Source: Larix sibirica | Lineage: Eukaryota > Streptophyta > Pinopsida > Pinales > Pinaceae | DNA: 16,095 nt | Reading direction: 5' to 3' | Assembly: GCA_004151065.3 (NCBI GenBank) | Contig: NWUY0300050672.1 | Coordinates: 23,445 to 39,539, forward strand | In this document: positions 8,470-16,095 of the stretch, piece after piece | How the letters are laid out: every line of letters begins with the position of its first letter | How positions within the stretch are numbered: position 1 is the first letter of the stretch | The notes under the pieces: generated by a model | What the model saw: only the letters and a program-made list of their open reading frames with translations | What the model was told of the DNA's origin: nothing | Database searches by the model: none | Program-made: the position numbers and the translations under genes

Positions 8470-8784
8470 TTTCAAATCCTAGAATTTGGGCTATATTTTT
8501 TCTCTCGGTCTAAAAATTTATATCACATCTTATGCTTGACTAGTGTGGGGAATTTCCTTGAGGATTCTTCCAATAGACCCTTGTTGCTTGAGGGTGGGAA
8601 TTATGATATATTCAACCATGTTCCTACTTACATAAGTCATATCCAATTTTAAATAGAGGATTCTTGTAGTGGTGCATCCCTTCCTTGGCATGATTTTGAT
8701 ACTTTGGATTTTCTCCATGAGTCCACTATATCTTTCAGTGTACATTTGATGGGGATTCTAGCATATATTCACTTAGTATTTTAG
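8470..8784 (+). pseudogene. Decayed reading frame in LTR-element interior
   Basis: One plus-strand frame is open for about 105 codons apart from a single TAA at 8650-8652. It includes NLYHILCLTSVGNFLEDSSN, RPLLLEGGNYDIFNHVPTYI and, after the stop, IEDSCSGASLPWHDFDTLDF. There is no recognised domain and no start codon context. It may be leftover coding sequence of the ancestral element, or a chance open frame in A+T-rich DNA. Confidence 0.25.
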
Positions 8785-9320
8785 GTATCCCTATTTTGGT
8801 TGGTAACCAAACAAAAAGGAAGGTACCATGGTATTAACGAAATGAGCACTTGGTTACACTGGCTTTATGATTTCACCTAGTGATTGCTTCATCTCATGCT
8901 TAAATTAGTTTAGGATGAATAATCTCTTTAACACGGGCATTAGGACTGATTACATTTCATTTGATTGACTAAGTTACATTTGCATATGCATTCGATTTAC
9001 ATATTGCTTTACACGTATTGAGTTACATATACATTGCATTCTGCTTTACATCTTACTTTATGCTTTTGATTGAGTTGCATTTCATTTCATTTGATGTGTT
9101 CAATTCATGCATTTTACTTTATTTGTTGAATAAATTGATCTCGTGGTTTCACTATGCCTTCCACCTTTGATTTACGTAGATAGGGACAAGGCACTTCTGT
9201 TTTGATCCCTAGATAGGATTAGATCTGCACTTTGTTTGGGATTGTGCAGGAGACAAGTTTGAGATGCTAGAGTTCTTGTGCACTCTCACATAGAGTACAT
9301 GTCCTATAGTCGAATCCAGA
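8785..9320 (+). other. 3' interior of LTR element, non-coding, with low-complexity tract
   Basis: No coding frame is seen. From about 8950 to 9125 the sequence is built from irregular repeats of short words such as TTACATTTGCAT, TTGCTTTACA and TTTCATTTGAT. The segment right before the 3' LTR (9300-9320) is not purine-rich, so the polypurine tract needed for plus-strand priming is missing or mutated beyond recognition. Confidence 0.5.
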
Positions 9321-10669
9321 TGTTATCCCTATTGTACCCAGGGGTGATTTTGATTAGTAGTTCTACAACATATATCAGACGGTCCATGTGTCTTAGATAT
9401 GCCTAACCAAATAAAATGTTTGATCCTCTAAATGCAGTGGCATCTCTAACCCTCTTTTACTTTTACCATGTTTTCTTATATGGCAAAATGTTTGCATGGA
9501 TTGTTAATTTTGTACTCATATAGTAATTCATATGCTTAAAACAAATTACTCATGTCATAGTTTTTATTTGGGGTGCTTTGCCTTATAAGTGTGTTAGTCC
9601 AAAAGTTAATGTGCACCTTAGTCAAGTAAGTTAAGTGTTTTAATCCATTTCATAACATTTTACCTAGTCATTTTTATTTTCATCAACCAATTCATCCATC
9701 CCCTTCATTTTCCCATTATTGAATGATTTGTCATTAGTAATAATCAAATGTATAGTTACTATTCCCACATATGAATGCCTCAAATAAAGTCAAAAGATTC
9801 TAGTACTCTCAAGGATAACGCTGATAAATTAAATGCAAATGAAAATGAAAATTATGAGAGATACTCCCCTTGCAAAAAGCCAAGTTTCCTTGTCTCGGGT
9901 TATCAAAGCCAAATCTAGGGCAAAAAAGGGATTAAGCCATAAAAGGGCTATGAAATGTAGATAAATTAAATATCAAAAGAAAAATAAAATGAAGGGCTTG
10001 CAATACTAAGGTGGAAGGATGGATGACTGTTACAACATTTCCTTCGGCACACATGTGGAAGAAACATTTAAAAAATCATAACTTTTTGAAGTTAAGGATG
10101 GGTATGACTCCTATATTGTTATGATGGTTATTTCATAAAGACCCCCTTTCTTCCCCAGTACATAGTTCACTTCATGCAACCTCACTTGACTTAGGTAGCT
10201 AGGTTACACATCTTAACTTGGGGGTGTCACATCTAATAAGAGTTCAATAAAATCACACAAGGTTAGACTGGGTGACTAAATGTTAAATAAGCCGTTAAAT
10301 TGTTAGAAAGGTGTAATTGTAACTTTATTTTATGTATTATTTTCATGTTTCATAACATTGTCTAAGTGATGGGTTAACCTTATGCACTAGAGTGATTTAT
10401 CTTTTACACATGATATGACACTTGAGTTGGTTAATTGGATGGTTCTTAGGCATATCTATGTGGAGCACAACACTTGTTGATGGTCACACTTGATGTTTCC
10501 TAGCAATTTTGAGAGGGGCATCCCCTTCTACATGATGAATATCCTTACTCTTGCCACGTGGGAGACTTAAGTCTTGCTTTGAACCATTGCTACACCACAT
10601 TTGGACCATGGAGAAAAACATTGGATCTATTTTGATGAATGCATCCCACTTTATGGTCATCCTTGAGGC

Positions 10670-11010
10670 CACATGTGTGGATATTGTTGGAGCACCCTAG
10701 GTTTGGGGACCACATTTGTTGAGATATTGACCAATTGAGGAGAGCGCCCTAGTTTGGGGACTTGTTGCATTTGGTCATGCCTTGGCCCATTTTTAGAGGA
10801 GCACCCATCCATTTTAGGACATATTTTACCATTTCATGTGTCATGGTCCATTTCTACTAGAGGAACCTCACTTTTGGTCCTTGGTTGTTATCTTTGGTTA
10901 TCGCTGGACCATTTCTAAAGGAGTGCTCCACCCTTTTTAAGCATATGGTGTACCATTTGATCTTAACTAGAGGCACGCCCCCTCGTTCTTGGGAGTTTGT
11001 TGGTTACTTG
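10670..11010 (+). repeat. About 60-bp degenerate tandem array in U3 of right LTR
   Basis: Counterpart of the left-LTR array. CCATTT or CCAATT anchors occur at 10731, 10787, 10848 and 10909 (spacings 56, 61, 61), each followed by an AGAGGAGCGC-like word and a TTTTGG(G/T)AC-like word. The array was therefore present before insertion and is part of the element, not a later expansion. Confidence 0.7.
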
Positions 11011-11115
11011 AGCATTGTTTATTATTTTTTTACTAGCTTGCAAAGTTTATGGGCTAGATCTAAAGTTTTAGCACATCTATGATATTTTATTGTAGATGAA
11101 TTTGACTTTTTCTCC

Positions 11116-11123
11116 TATATAAG
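11116..11123 (+). promoter_or_regulatory. TATA box of right LTR
   Basis: TATATAAG in CCTATATAAGAGAG corresponds to the left-LTR TATA box. In this position it would drive transcription rightwards through U5 towards the flanking host DNA at 13334 and beyond, antisense to the coiled-coil gene. Confidence 0.6.
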
Positions 11124-11981
11124 AGAGCTCGCTTCTCATCGTCATTTAATGTTGTGACTGGAAAATAATACTATCATTTTTTTTGTTCTTTTGGCGTTTT
11201 CTTCACATGAATTTGAACTTGGTGGCATAATAATTTGAGGTAAGCTTGTTTCTTTTGGTATTGAAAGAATTTATCTAGTCCATAAGAAGGGTAATGTCAC
11301 TCCACTAGTTTATCATACTTCAATTTTGTAGATTGATTTAAGTATTTGTCATACATGGGAGGGGTACTCGTCAATTTGGATGAGCTAAAGGTGAGCTAGA
11401 TAGGTAGGTTGAAGATGTAGGCTTAGATGCTAAATTTTCTTTGGTAGAAGTTGCAAGTAGCTTTGAATTGTTTGGGGTGCTTTTGCAAGGGTTTCGACTA
11501 AGCACATACACCCAAGGTTTTCAAGAAATGCATCTCTAAGACTCCATTTGCCTAAGGGTTTGAAGCACTAGTTTTTAGCTATCTAACTCCACAACCAAAA
11601 GCCCAAAAATATTTTCCTTTTTGTTTTGATTTGTTTAAGGGTAATTAATCATTAAAAAATAAAAGAAAATTTTTAATATTTTTCGCAGTTTTGCATAGTT
11701 AATTTTATAATGTAATTTTATTTTTTTAGGCCTAAATTTCACCTTTATTTTTGTTTTAAGCTTACTTGTTTACTGTAGAAAAACATAAGTAAATAGGGCC
11801 CTAACTAGTCTTTATTTCAATATTTTCTAAGTGGTTTTCATGCTGAAAATAATCATTAAAAAATTTGGGTTTAAGATCTGATTCTTTTTAAATTTCTAGT
11901 GGTTTCAAAAGGCTAATATTGCATTTAAGGAATTTTGGAAATTATTACAACAATATCATAAATCCTGGAAATTTCTCTTAG

Positions 11982-12369
11982 CCTTTTCTAGCATTAAATT
12001 TTTAGATTTTATGCACTTTAATTTTCTGCAATTATTTATGGATTATAATCTGAATTTTGTCAAGTTTTCTTGCATGGTTCTTGGCTTGAAAATCACTTGA
12101 ACATACTCTAATTTCTGAAAATAAAAATAAAAAAACTTTAGTTAATGATCATTTTTAACTTGCCAAAACCTTTTCAAGCATTAAATTTTTTGATTCTCTG
12201 CACTTTAATTTTCTGCAATTATTTTTAGATTAAAATCTGAATTTTGTCAAGTTTTCTTTCATGTTTCTTGGCTTGATAACCAATTGGATAACAGACTCTA
12301 ATTTCTGAAAAAGAAGAAAGAAAATACAACAACTTAAGTTAATGATCATTTCTTAGCTGGCCAAAACAC
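11982..12369 (+). repeat. Tandem duplication, about 190 bp twice, in right LTR
   Basis: Unit A (11982-12168) and unit B (12169-12369) share, in order, CCTTTTC.AGCATTAAATTTT, GCACTTTAATTTTCTGCAAT, ATAATCTGAATTTTGTCAAG or a close variant, CTCTAATTTCTGAAA, and GTTAATGATCATTT..GGCCAAAAC or close variants. The left LTR has one copy (about 6045-6228). The units differ by several substitutions and an A-rich length change, so the duplication is itself not recent. Confidence 0.8.
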
Positions 12370-12741
12370 CCATAATAGCTAAATAAAGTGACTCATTTAA
12401 ATTTTGGAAATTTCTAAGTTTTTTTCTACATTGTGCATCATATAATAACAATAGAAGAACTTGGTGTTTTGTTTAGTTGATGGTTAATATTGCATCTATC
12501 TTGGACATATTGACTGAACACTTACACTTAAATCTGGAAATGTCTTTTGATTAATGATTGATTACAAGTGTTATATCTCATATAATTATCACTAATAATT
12601 CTATATTTATATTTCCTGCAAATGTTTCTTTCAGTCCACTTGCACATGCTCTTGTATTTATTTTATCTTTCTTGATCACGAATTAATGAGCAAATGTTAC
12701 ATGGTTAATTAACTTGCAGTAATCGGCACACTAATTAAGAC

Positions 12742-12894
12742 TAAAACCACATTTGCCACACTTAGAGAAGTGAGAAGTGATTCTAGTTACTTCAAAAAGT
12801 GTGGTCTAATTAAATTTGGGTGTCACCTTGTTTCAGAAATCTTCTCTCAAGCAAGGCCTCATCCAAAACCTAATTTAAGATCTTGAATAACAAG
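12742..12894. repeat. 153-bp segment present only in right LTR
   Basis: The left LTR reads AATTAAGACTCTGCTCTATATT, while the right has the same flanks separated by 153 bp. Its first part holds inverted arms CCACACTT (12756-12763) and AAGTGTGG (12797-12804), and the flank TAATTAAGAC (12732) is nearly mirrored by GTCTAATTA (12804-12812). It could be a small insertion in this LTR or a deletion from the left one. No target duplication is seen. Confidence 0.6.
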
Positions 12895-13437
12895 TGCTCT
12901 ATATTGTGAATCTCACTTGGTGAATGGTTTATCATATCTTACAGCAATGAAATTACTTGTTAAATGCATTTTACATTCCACGTCTTGTGATCCATTACTA
13001 TCTTTTTTCACCAAGTATTGCAAATGTCCATGGTTTATTTATTGCACATCATTGAGCAAATCTTCTAAGTGATTAATCTGTTAATCATTGTGTTTGAATA
13101 CTTACTTGGAAAATTAACTTAACAATTTTACACTTCACATCTAAACAAATTGATCTCCTTCCCCTTAGCTCTCTTCAATCCTAAAATCTAATCAATCTGT
13201 AGGAAAGCCTCCCTTGGCCTAAAAGTGGAAAGTTTAGCACTAAGGTGACAGTGGTGCTTTTCTTCCAAAGTTGCACTTGATAGCACTAGTGGATTAAGAC
13301 TTTTCCACCTAAGTGCTAAATCGAGTTGTAACACAAACTAATACCAAAAACTCATATACTATGCATATCAATTCAGGTATATCCCCACTGAAGATAAGGA
13401 CTAAAAATATGGCAATCTCTAGAATGGCCAAATACCA

Positions 13438-13463
13438 ATGTGTGTGTGTGCACGCATGCACAC
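13438..13463. repeat. TG/CA microsatellite with palindromic centre
   Basis: A TGTGTGTGTG run is followed by CACGCATGCACAC, so alternating purine-pyrimidine sequence continues for about 26 bases and is partly self-complementary. Such tracts can adopt Z-DNA, but nothing links this one to a function. Confidence 0.6.
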
Positions 13464-13689
13464 TTGCATACATTTCGCTCAGCAAAGGACAATAATAACA
13501 ACTTAAAAAAGCTTGGCAATTCATATAAGCTTTCCTTTAAATATATATCTCTCTTACACAAACAAATTGTTATCATATCCATTTCTTATAAAGCTTCAAA
13601 TATTTATCAATTGACAGATGCAACATCAAAAGGATTTTACAGAAATTGGCATTAAATTACCAATCTCCAGAGATGAGACAAAAATGACT

Positions 13690-13728
13690 TCAGATTCTTA
13701 ACGTGTCTGCTTCAAAGGCAGCAAACTT
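13690..13728 (-). other. Candidate small terminal exon (speculative)
   Basis: On the minus strand, TAAGTTCAG| is followed by 12 codons reading KFAAFEADTLRI and a TGA at 13692-13690. The AG at 13730-13729 is a passable acceptor, and the downstream minus-strand sequence looks like a 3' untranslated region. It would join in phase 0. There is no clear donor at the end of the 14546-15349 exon to pair with it. A frame this short proves little, so this is only a place to look with transcript data. Confidence 0.15.
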
Positions 13729-13831
13729 CTGAACTTACATTATAGAGCTTGGCATAGTCCACCTTATTAGCGTTTGAATTACTAAAGCCAATCATCAATA
13801 TGAATTAGAGGAATATTGGACGATCTATTAG

Positions 13832-13998
13832 AAGGGTTGAGAATGGTAAACCCTGAGAAGGGTTGGTCATGAAAGGTCAATATTACCTATAACCTCTGTG
13901 AAGGCAAGATCCTGGCTGAAAGGTCAATATTACCTAACCTCTGCGATGCAAAGTCCTGACTCATAGGTCAACCCTTTTAATGAAGTGATGACCTTTCA
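13832..13998. repeat. Small tandem plus inverted repeat cluster
   Basis: GAAAGGTCAATATTACCTA begins two adjacent units of about 47 bp (13871 and 13918), each followed by AACCTCTG(T/C)GA and a TCCTG word. GAAAGGTCA (13871, 13918) is inverted as TGACCTTTC (13990-13998), and AAGGGTTG (13832, 13858) as CAACCCTT (13969-13976). The arms could fold into a nested hairpin of about 140 bp. It may be a remnant of a small foldback element; no target duplication was found. Confidence 0.6.
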
Positions 13999-14545
13999 AG
14001 AACAGCCCAATGAGGCCTTTATTGTTGCTTTAAGCATGACCAATAAGTTTGCTTTATGTATTTCACCAACATAACAATTAACAAATTAAGAGGAATAAGT
14101 TTAGATAGCTCATTGTCTAATTCAATATGCAATAGCACATGCATTACAGTGTAGCACCTGCAAAATAAAACAACTCAGGAGAGACTATTGAATTCAAATC
14201 TATGAAATCAAATACCACATATTGATGAATGAAAAAGTATATCATAATTCCTTCTTGAATTCATAAGAGACATAGACAGTAGCTATAAATTTCTAAGCTA
14301 TTTAATATTAAATAATTCTGCCAAATGCAAATGCATTAACTACTTGGAAGAAAGAAAATTGCAGTGAAAACTAAGCACAGACAAAATCTTGATAGTGGAA
14401 GCTATTTACATGGTAAATAAGAACAGAAAATGCTTCAAGAAATAATCCTGTAGACTTCAAACATAAGCCAGACAAAAATTCCTGCTTCATCACGTCTTTA
14501 CCATTTCCATAGAAAGGTGCATTATTAAGATGAACTTTATTATAG

Positions 14546-15349
14546 TCAATTGTCCGCTTCTTCCTCATCATTGACTTTATCAGTGTCCTCACCTTGCTCA
14601 TCTTCAGGGTCTTTGTCATCGGTATCAATTTCCAGGTTCTCTGCTTCTTTCATATCATCAAAATTATCACCTACACCTTCATTTTCTTCCTCTGTATTGT
14701 CTTTTTCATCTTCATCTTGATTTTTAGTCGTGATATTCTGCAACTCAGCTCTTTCTTCCAATTGCCTATCCTGCAATTCACCATTCTGGCTGGTAGTTCC
14801 CACCTTGTCTTCCAATGCAGCTCTCTCAACATTCTCCATTGCCCTCATTTCAAAAAAATCATTCTCCATTTTTTCTTCTTTTGACATATTAGATTTCTCT
14901 TTTGTAGCTTCAATTATATCCCGCTTTTCAGCACTCACATTACCTGTACTAATTACCAGCTCGGATTTCTGAGCATCATTAGAGTTGTGAGCTTCGATCT
15001 TCTCTGACATATTATTTTGAGCCTTTCCAGCTCCTTCTTCAAACTGTGCAAGGCGTGCTTTGATCTCTTTAATCTCGTTCTCTTTTTTATCTAAGAGCTC
15101 AGTTAAATTTCTTACTTCAGCTTTGTTCTCAATGACCTCTTTTTCCTGCTTCTTCAGCTCATTGATCTGATCCTCCTTATTCTGAAGAAAGGATTGCAAT
15201 CTTATCTGCCTCTCTTCAAATGCATTTTTCACAATCTCCAATTCATTCAGCTGATTAGTCAATTTCAGCTTTTCACTTCTCAGCATATCTGTGTGCTTGC
15301 GAAGCTCCTCAAGTTTTCTGCGCACCTCATCGGAGGTTGTTCTCTCTTT
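14546..15349 (-). CDS. Last coding exon of a coiled-coil protein with acidic C-terminus (5' part outside window)
   Basis: 267 codons on the minus strand, ending at TGA 14548-14546. The exon starts after TTTTTATTCAG| (AG at 15351-15350) with AAA GAG AGA in phase 0; the open frame extends 21 codons upstream, but those codons (MKVSDVDFK...FVFIQ) are intron. Exon residues 1-105 form a long charged coiled coil with leucine heptads (EVRRKLEELRKHTDMLRSEK, LKLTNQLNELEIVKNAFEER, later NLTELLDKKENEIKEIKARL). Residues about 106-205 are polar and disordered-looking, and the last 60 or so are mostly Asp/Glu (DDKDPEDEQGEDTDKVNDEE). No transmembrane segment or catalytic motif is seen. I do not recognise the family; acidic coiled-coil proteins of this kind are often nuclear or scaffold proteins, but no function should be read from that. 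Codons are intact, so it is likely a live gene. Confidence 0.85.
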   Translation of the reverse strand, partial: KERTTSDEVRRKLEELRKHTDMLRSEKLKLTNQLNELEIVKNAFEERQIRLQSFLQNKEDQINELKKQEKEVIENKAEVRNLTELLDKKENEIKEIKARLAQFEEGAGKAQNNMSEKIEAHNSNDAQKSELVISTGNVSAEKRDIIEATKEKSNMSKEEKMENDFFEMRAMENVERAALEDKVGTTSQNGELQDRQLEERAELQNITTKNQDEDEKDNTEEENEGVGDNFDDMKEAENLEIDTDDKDPEDEQGEDTDKVNDEEEADN

Positions 15350-15836
15350 CTGAATAAAAACAAAATGCATGAAACAAAATACAATCTTAAAATCGACATC
15401 AGATACTTTCACAGTAGAATGTTCAAAGGAGCTGTTATCACTAAAAATGAATGCAAAAAACTGTTTTCAACATCACGAAGATGTAAAAATGCAAAACAAC
15501 AGTAACCTGAAATGCCACGGACCATTTCCTTCTATGAATGCAGTTCCAGTAATTGTGAAAAAGACCATATATCAATCCCATGCCATCAAAGGGTTATAGA
15601 TCCTGATAACAGTATGCTATACCGGGTTCAGTGTATATTTGTAGATTTTTCATGTATACAATCTGAGGTAATTTAGGGTCAATTCCTACCACATTCCTAC
15701 AAGTCAGTCAACTTATAATAATAAACTAAGGATACCTTCAAATCTGTGTAGCTTGACAAGATACTTTAATGCACTATGTCATCTTTTAAAGTTTTAAGCC
15801 AACAAGGTCCCACTGTTTGACATCCATGCCACTTAC
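15350..15836 (-). other. Intron of the coiled-coil gene (487 bp)
   Basis: It is bounded by a consensus donor ATA|GTAAGTGG (GT at 15836-15835) and acceptor TTTTTATTCAG (AG at 15351-15350). It is T-rich on the transcribed strand, as plant introns are, and both flanking exons are in phase 0. A 75-bp ATG-initiated frame inside it (15581-15507) followed by a GT is discussed under rejected items. Confidence 0.7.
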
Positions 15837-15933
15837 TATAAAGTGATTGAAGAAATATGTAGTCAGCTGCTCAGCAGATACATGATGAAGTGGCACATCA
15901 GCAAAAGTTGGTAGTTTCTCTATGCAAGCATCT
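15837..15933 (-). CDS. Internal exon of the coiled-coil gene
   Basis: The minus-strand frame runs DACIEKLPTFADVPLHHVSA, EQLTTYFFNHFI and ends at ATA| followed by the donor GTAAGT. Its phase-0 end joins exactly to the phase-0 start of the 14546-15349 exon, giving ...TTYFFNHFI/KERTTSDEVRR. The amino-acid mixture (buried aliphatics and aromatics) suggests a folded segment just before the coiled coil. The acceptor is uncertain: TTTCTCCCGAGTGCAG| (exon from 15933) has the best pyrimidine tract, but AG sites giving starts at 15938 or 15952 keep the same frame and would add SPEC-type residues. A TAA at 15962-15960 limits extension. No domain recognised. Upstream exons lie to the right of the window or were not detected. 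Confidence 0.65.
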
Positions 15934-16095
15934 CTGCACTCGGGAGAAATGCCTTCATTTTAAGAGTTATCTTAACTCCTGCTAGCTAAGTTCCAGGAAA
16001 AAATTTAAGGATCCATAATTTTCTTAAAGTGTAGAAACCTTGGCAAATCTTACTAATGATCAAATTTCCAACCATAAAATGTTTGGCGATAGTTT
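15934..16095 (-). other. Presumed upstream intron, runs off window
   Basis: No further exon was detected between the 15837-15933 exon and the right edge. The minus-strand sequence includes a pyrimidine-rich stretch (TTTTTTCCTGG, about 15985-16010) and several AG dinucleotides, consistent with the 3' part of an intron. Confidence 0.4.

Larger units (their letters stand above)
3334..13333 (+). mobile_element. Non-autonomous LTR retroelement with giant LTRs (TR-GAG / LARD-like)
   Basis: Two direct copies of about 3.7 and 4.0 kb flank about 2.25 kb. LTR ends follow the rule TGTTA...TAACA (TG...CA with a 5-bp inverted repeat), best seen at 9321 and 13333. A tRNA-Asp-type primer binding site follows the left LTR, and a gag-like ORF is the only sizeable coding frame inside. 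I see no protease, RT, RNase H or integrase motif, so the element could move only with enzymes from an autonomous element. A long-LTR, gag-only structure is the known TR-GAG class, and large LTRs with little or no coding interior define LARDs; this one fits between them. The primer type and gag pattern point to Ty3/gypsy ancestry. No clear polypurine tract precedes 9321. LTR divergence and indels show an old insertion. Confidence 0.88.
9321..13333 (+). repeat. Right (3') LTR
   Basis: Direct repeat of 3334-7074. It begins TGTTATCC and ends GTTGTAACA, giving TGTTA/TAACA inverted ends. Unlike the left copy it has a tandem duplication at 11982-12369 and a 153-bp extra segment at 12742-12894, and lacks about 55 bp near its start. 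Point differences are spread along the whole length. No independent gene is seen; scattered short frames such as those near 10484-10672 and 10885-11082 fall in LTR sequence and have no counterpart open frame in the other copy. Confidence 0.88.
13334..14545. other. Non-coding stretch between LTR element and coiled-coil gene
   Basis: It holds a TG/CA microsatellite (13438-13463), A+T-rich sequence, a small tandem/inverted repeat cluster (13832-13998) and one possible tiny exon (13690-13728). Part of the right end must be the 3' untranslated region of the minus-strand gene ending at 14546. An AATAAA on the minus strand at 14541-14536 lies only 4 bases past the stop codon and would give an unusually short tail, so the true polyadenylation site is undetermined. 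Confidence 0.5.

Noticed and set aside
8530-8745. Minus-strand 71-codon ORF.
   Set aside because: The opposite strand reads a more protein-like frame over the same place, and no family pattern is seen in the minus-strand product.
8950-9125. Irregular short-word repeats considered as a CRISPR-like or minisatellite array.
   Set aside because: No constant repeat length and no unique spacers; it is low-complexity A/T-rich sequence within the retroelement.
10484-11082. Short ORFs inside the right LTR (minus 10484-10672, plus 10885-11082).
   Set aside because: They lie in U3 sequence including the tandem array, and the matching left-LTR positions are not open over the same spans.
13309-13655. Cluster of overlapping small ORFs on both strands.
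   Set aside because: Driven by the TG/CA microsatellite and A+T-rich flanks; frames overlap each other and the LTR end, with no domain.
14371-14628. Minus-strand 85-codon ORF overlapping the end of the coiled-coil exon.
   Set aside because: Its first part is the acidic tail read in another frame, and the rest is 3' untranslated sequence.
15350-15412. The first 21 codons of the large minus-strand ORF (start at 15412).
   Set aside because: They are T-rich intron sequence ending in a good CAG acceptor; the ATG at 15412 is not needed because an upstream exon joins in phase.
14594-15505. Plus-strand ORFs opposite the coiled-coil exon.
   Set aside because: Antisense shadows of charged-residue codons, rich in Phe, Leu, Ile and Ser as expected from reversed Glu/Lys codons.
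15507-15581. A 25-codon minus-strand frame (MGLIYGLFHNYWNCIHRRKW then SVAFQ) ending at CAG|GTTACT that could splice in phase 0 to the terminal exon at 15349.
   Set aside because: It is not open to any upstream acceptor in that frame (a TAA precedes it), so it cannot be an internal exon joined to the 15837-15933 exon. It could only be an alternative first exon, for which nothing else speaks.

Overview
This is A+T-rich plant nuclear DNA dominated by decayed retroelements, with the 3' part of one spliced host gene at the right end. The LINE remnant, the very long LTR retroelement, consensus plant splice sites and long gene-free stretches suggest a seed plant with a large, transposon-rich genome. 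A gymnosperm is my best guess, but the sequence does not prove it. No bacterial-type genes, RNA genes or CRISPR arrays are visible.

Layout. (1) 1-2507, minus strand: a decayed L1-type non-LTR retrotransposon (LINE). From its 5' side (high coordinates) it has an unassigned reading frame, a broken coiled-coil and linker frame, an endonuclease domain with an apparent internal deletion, an endonuclease-RT linker, and the start of the reverse transcriptase, which runs off the left edge. (2) 2508-3333: unassigned, probably repeat-derived. (3) 3334-13333, plus strand: an old LTR retroelement of almost exactly 10 kb, made of two LTRs of about 3.7 and 4.0 kb around only about 2.25 kb of interior. The interior has a recognisable tRNA-Asp-type primer binding site and one gag-like ORF, but no protease, RT, RNase H or integrase that I can see. 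This matches the known class of TR-GAG or LARD-like non-autonomous elements. Both LTRs keep a roughly 60-bp tandem array followed by a TATA box near mid-LTR and a splice-donor-like GAG|GTAAGC. (4) 13334-14545: non-coding sequence with a short tandem/inverted repeat cluster and a possible small terminal exon. (5) 14546 to beyond 15933, minus strand: two phase-compatible exons of a host gene encoding a coiled-coil protein with a strongly acidic C-terminus. Its 5' part lies beyond the right edge.

Working together: the LTR element would have been transcribed from the TATA box inside the 5' LTR, primed at the tRNA-Asp-like site, and could have made only a Gag-like protein, so it needed enzymes from an autonomous Ty3/gypsy relative. 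Substitutions between the LTRs (49 of 58 positions identical in one hand-aligned stretch), indels and a damaged LTR/PBS junction show it is old. The coiled-coil gene ends about 1.2 kb from the element and reads towards it. I found no clearly new biological system; the most distinctive items are the oversized LTRs with their conserved array and the unrecognised acidic coiled-coil gene.
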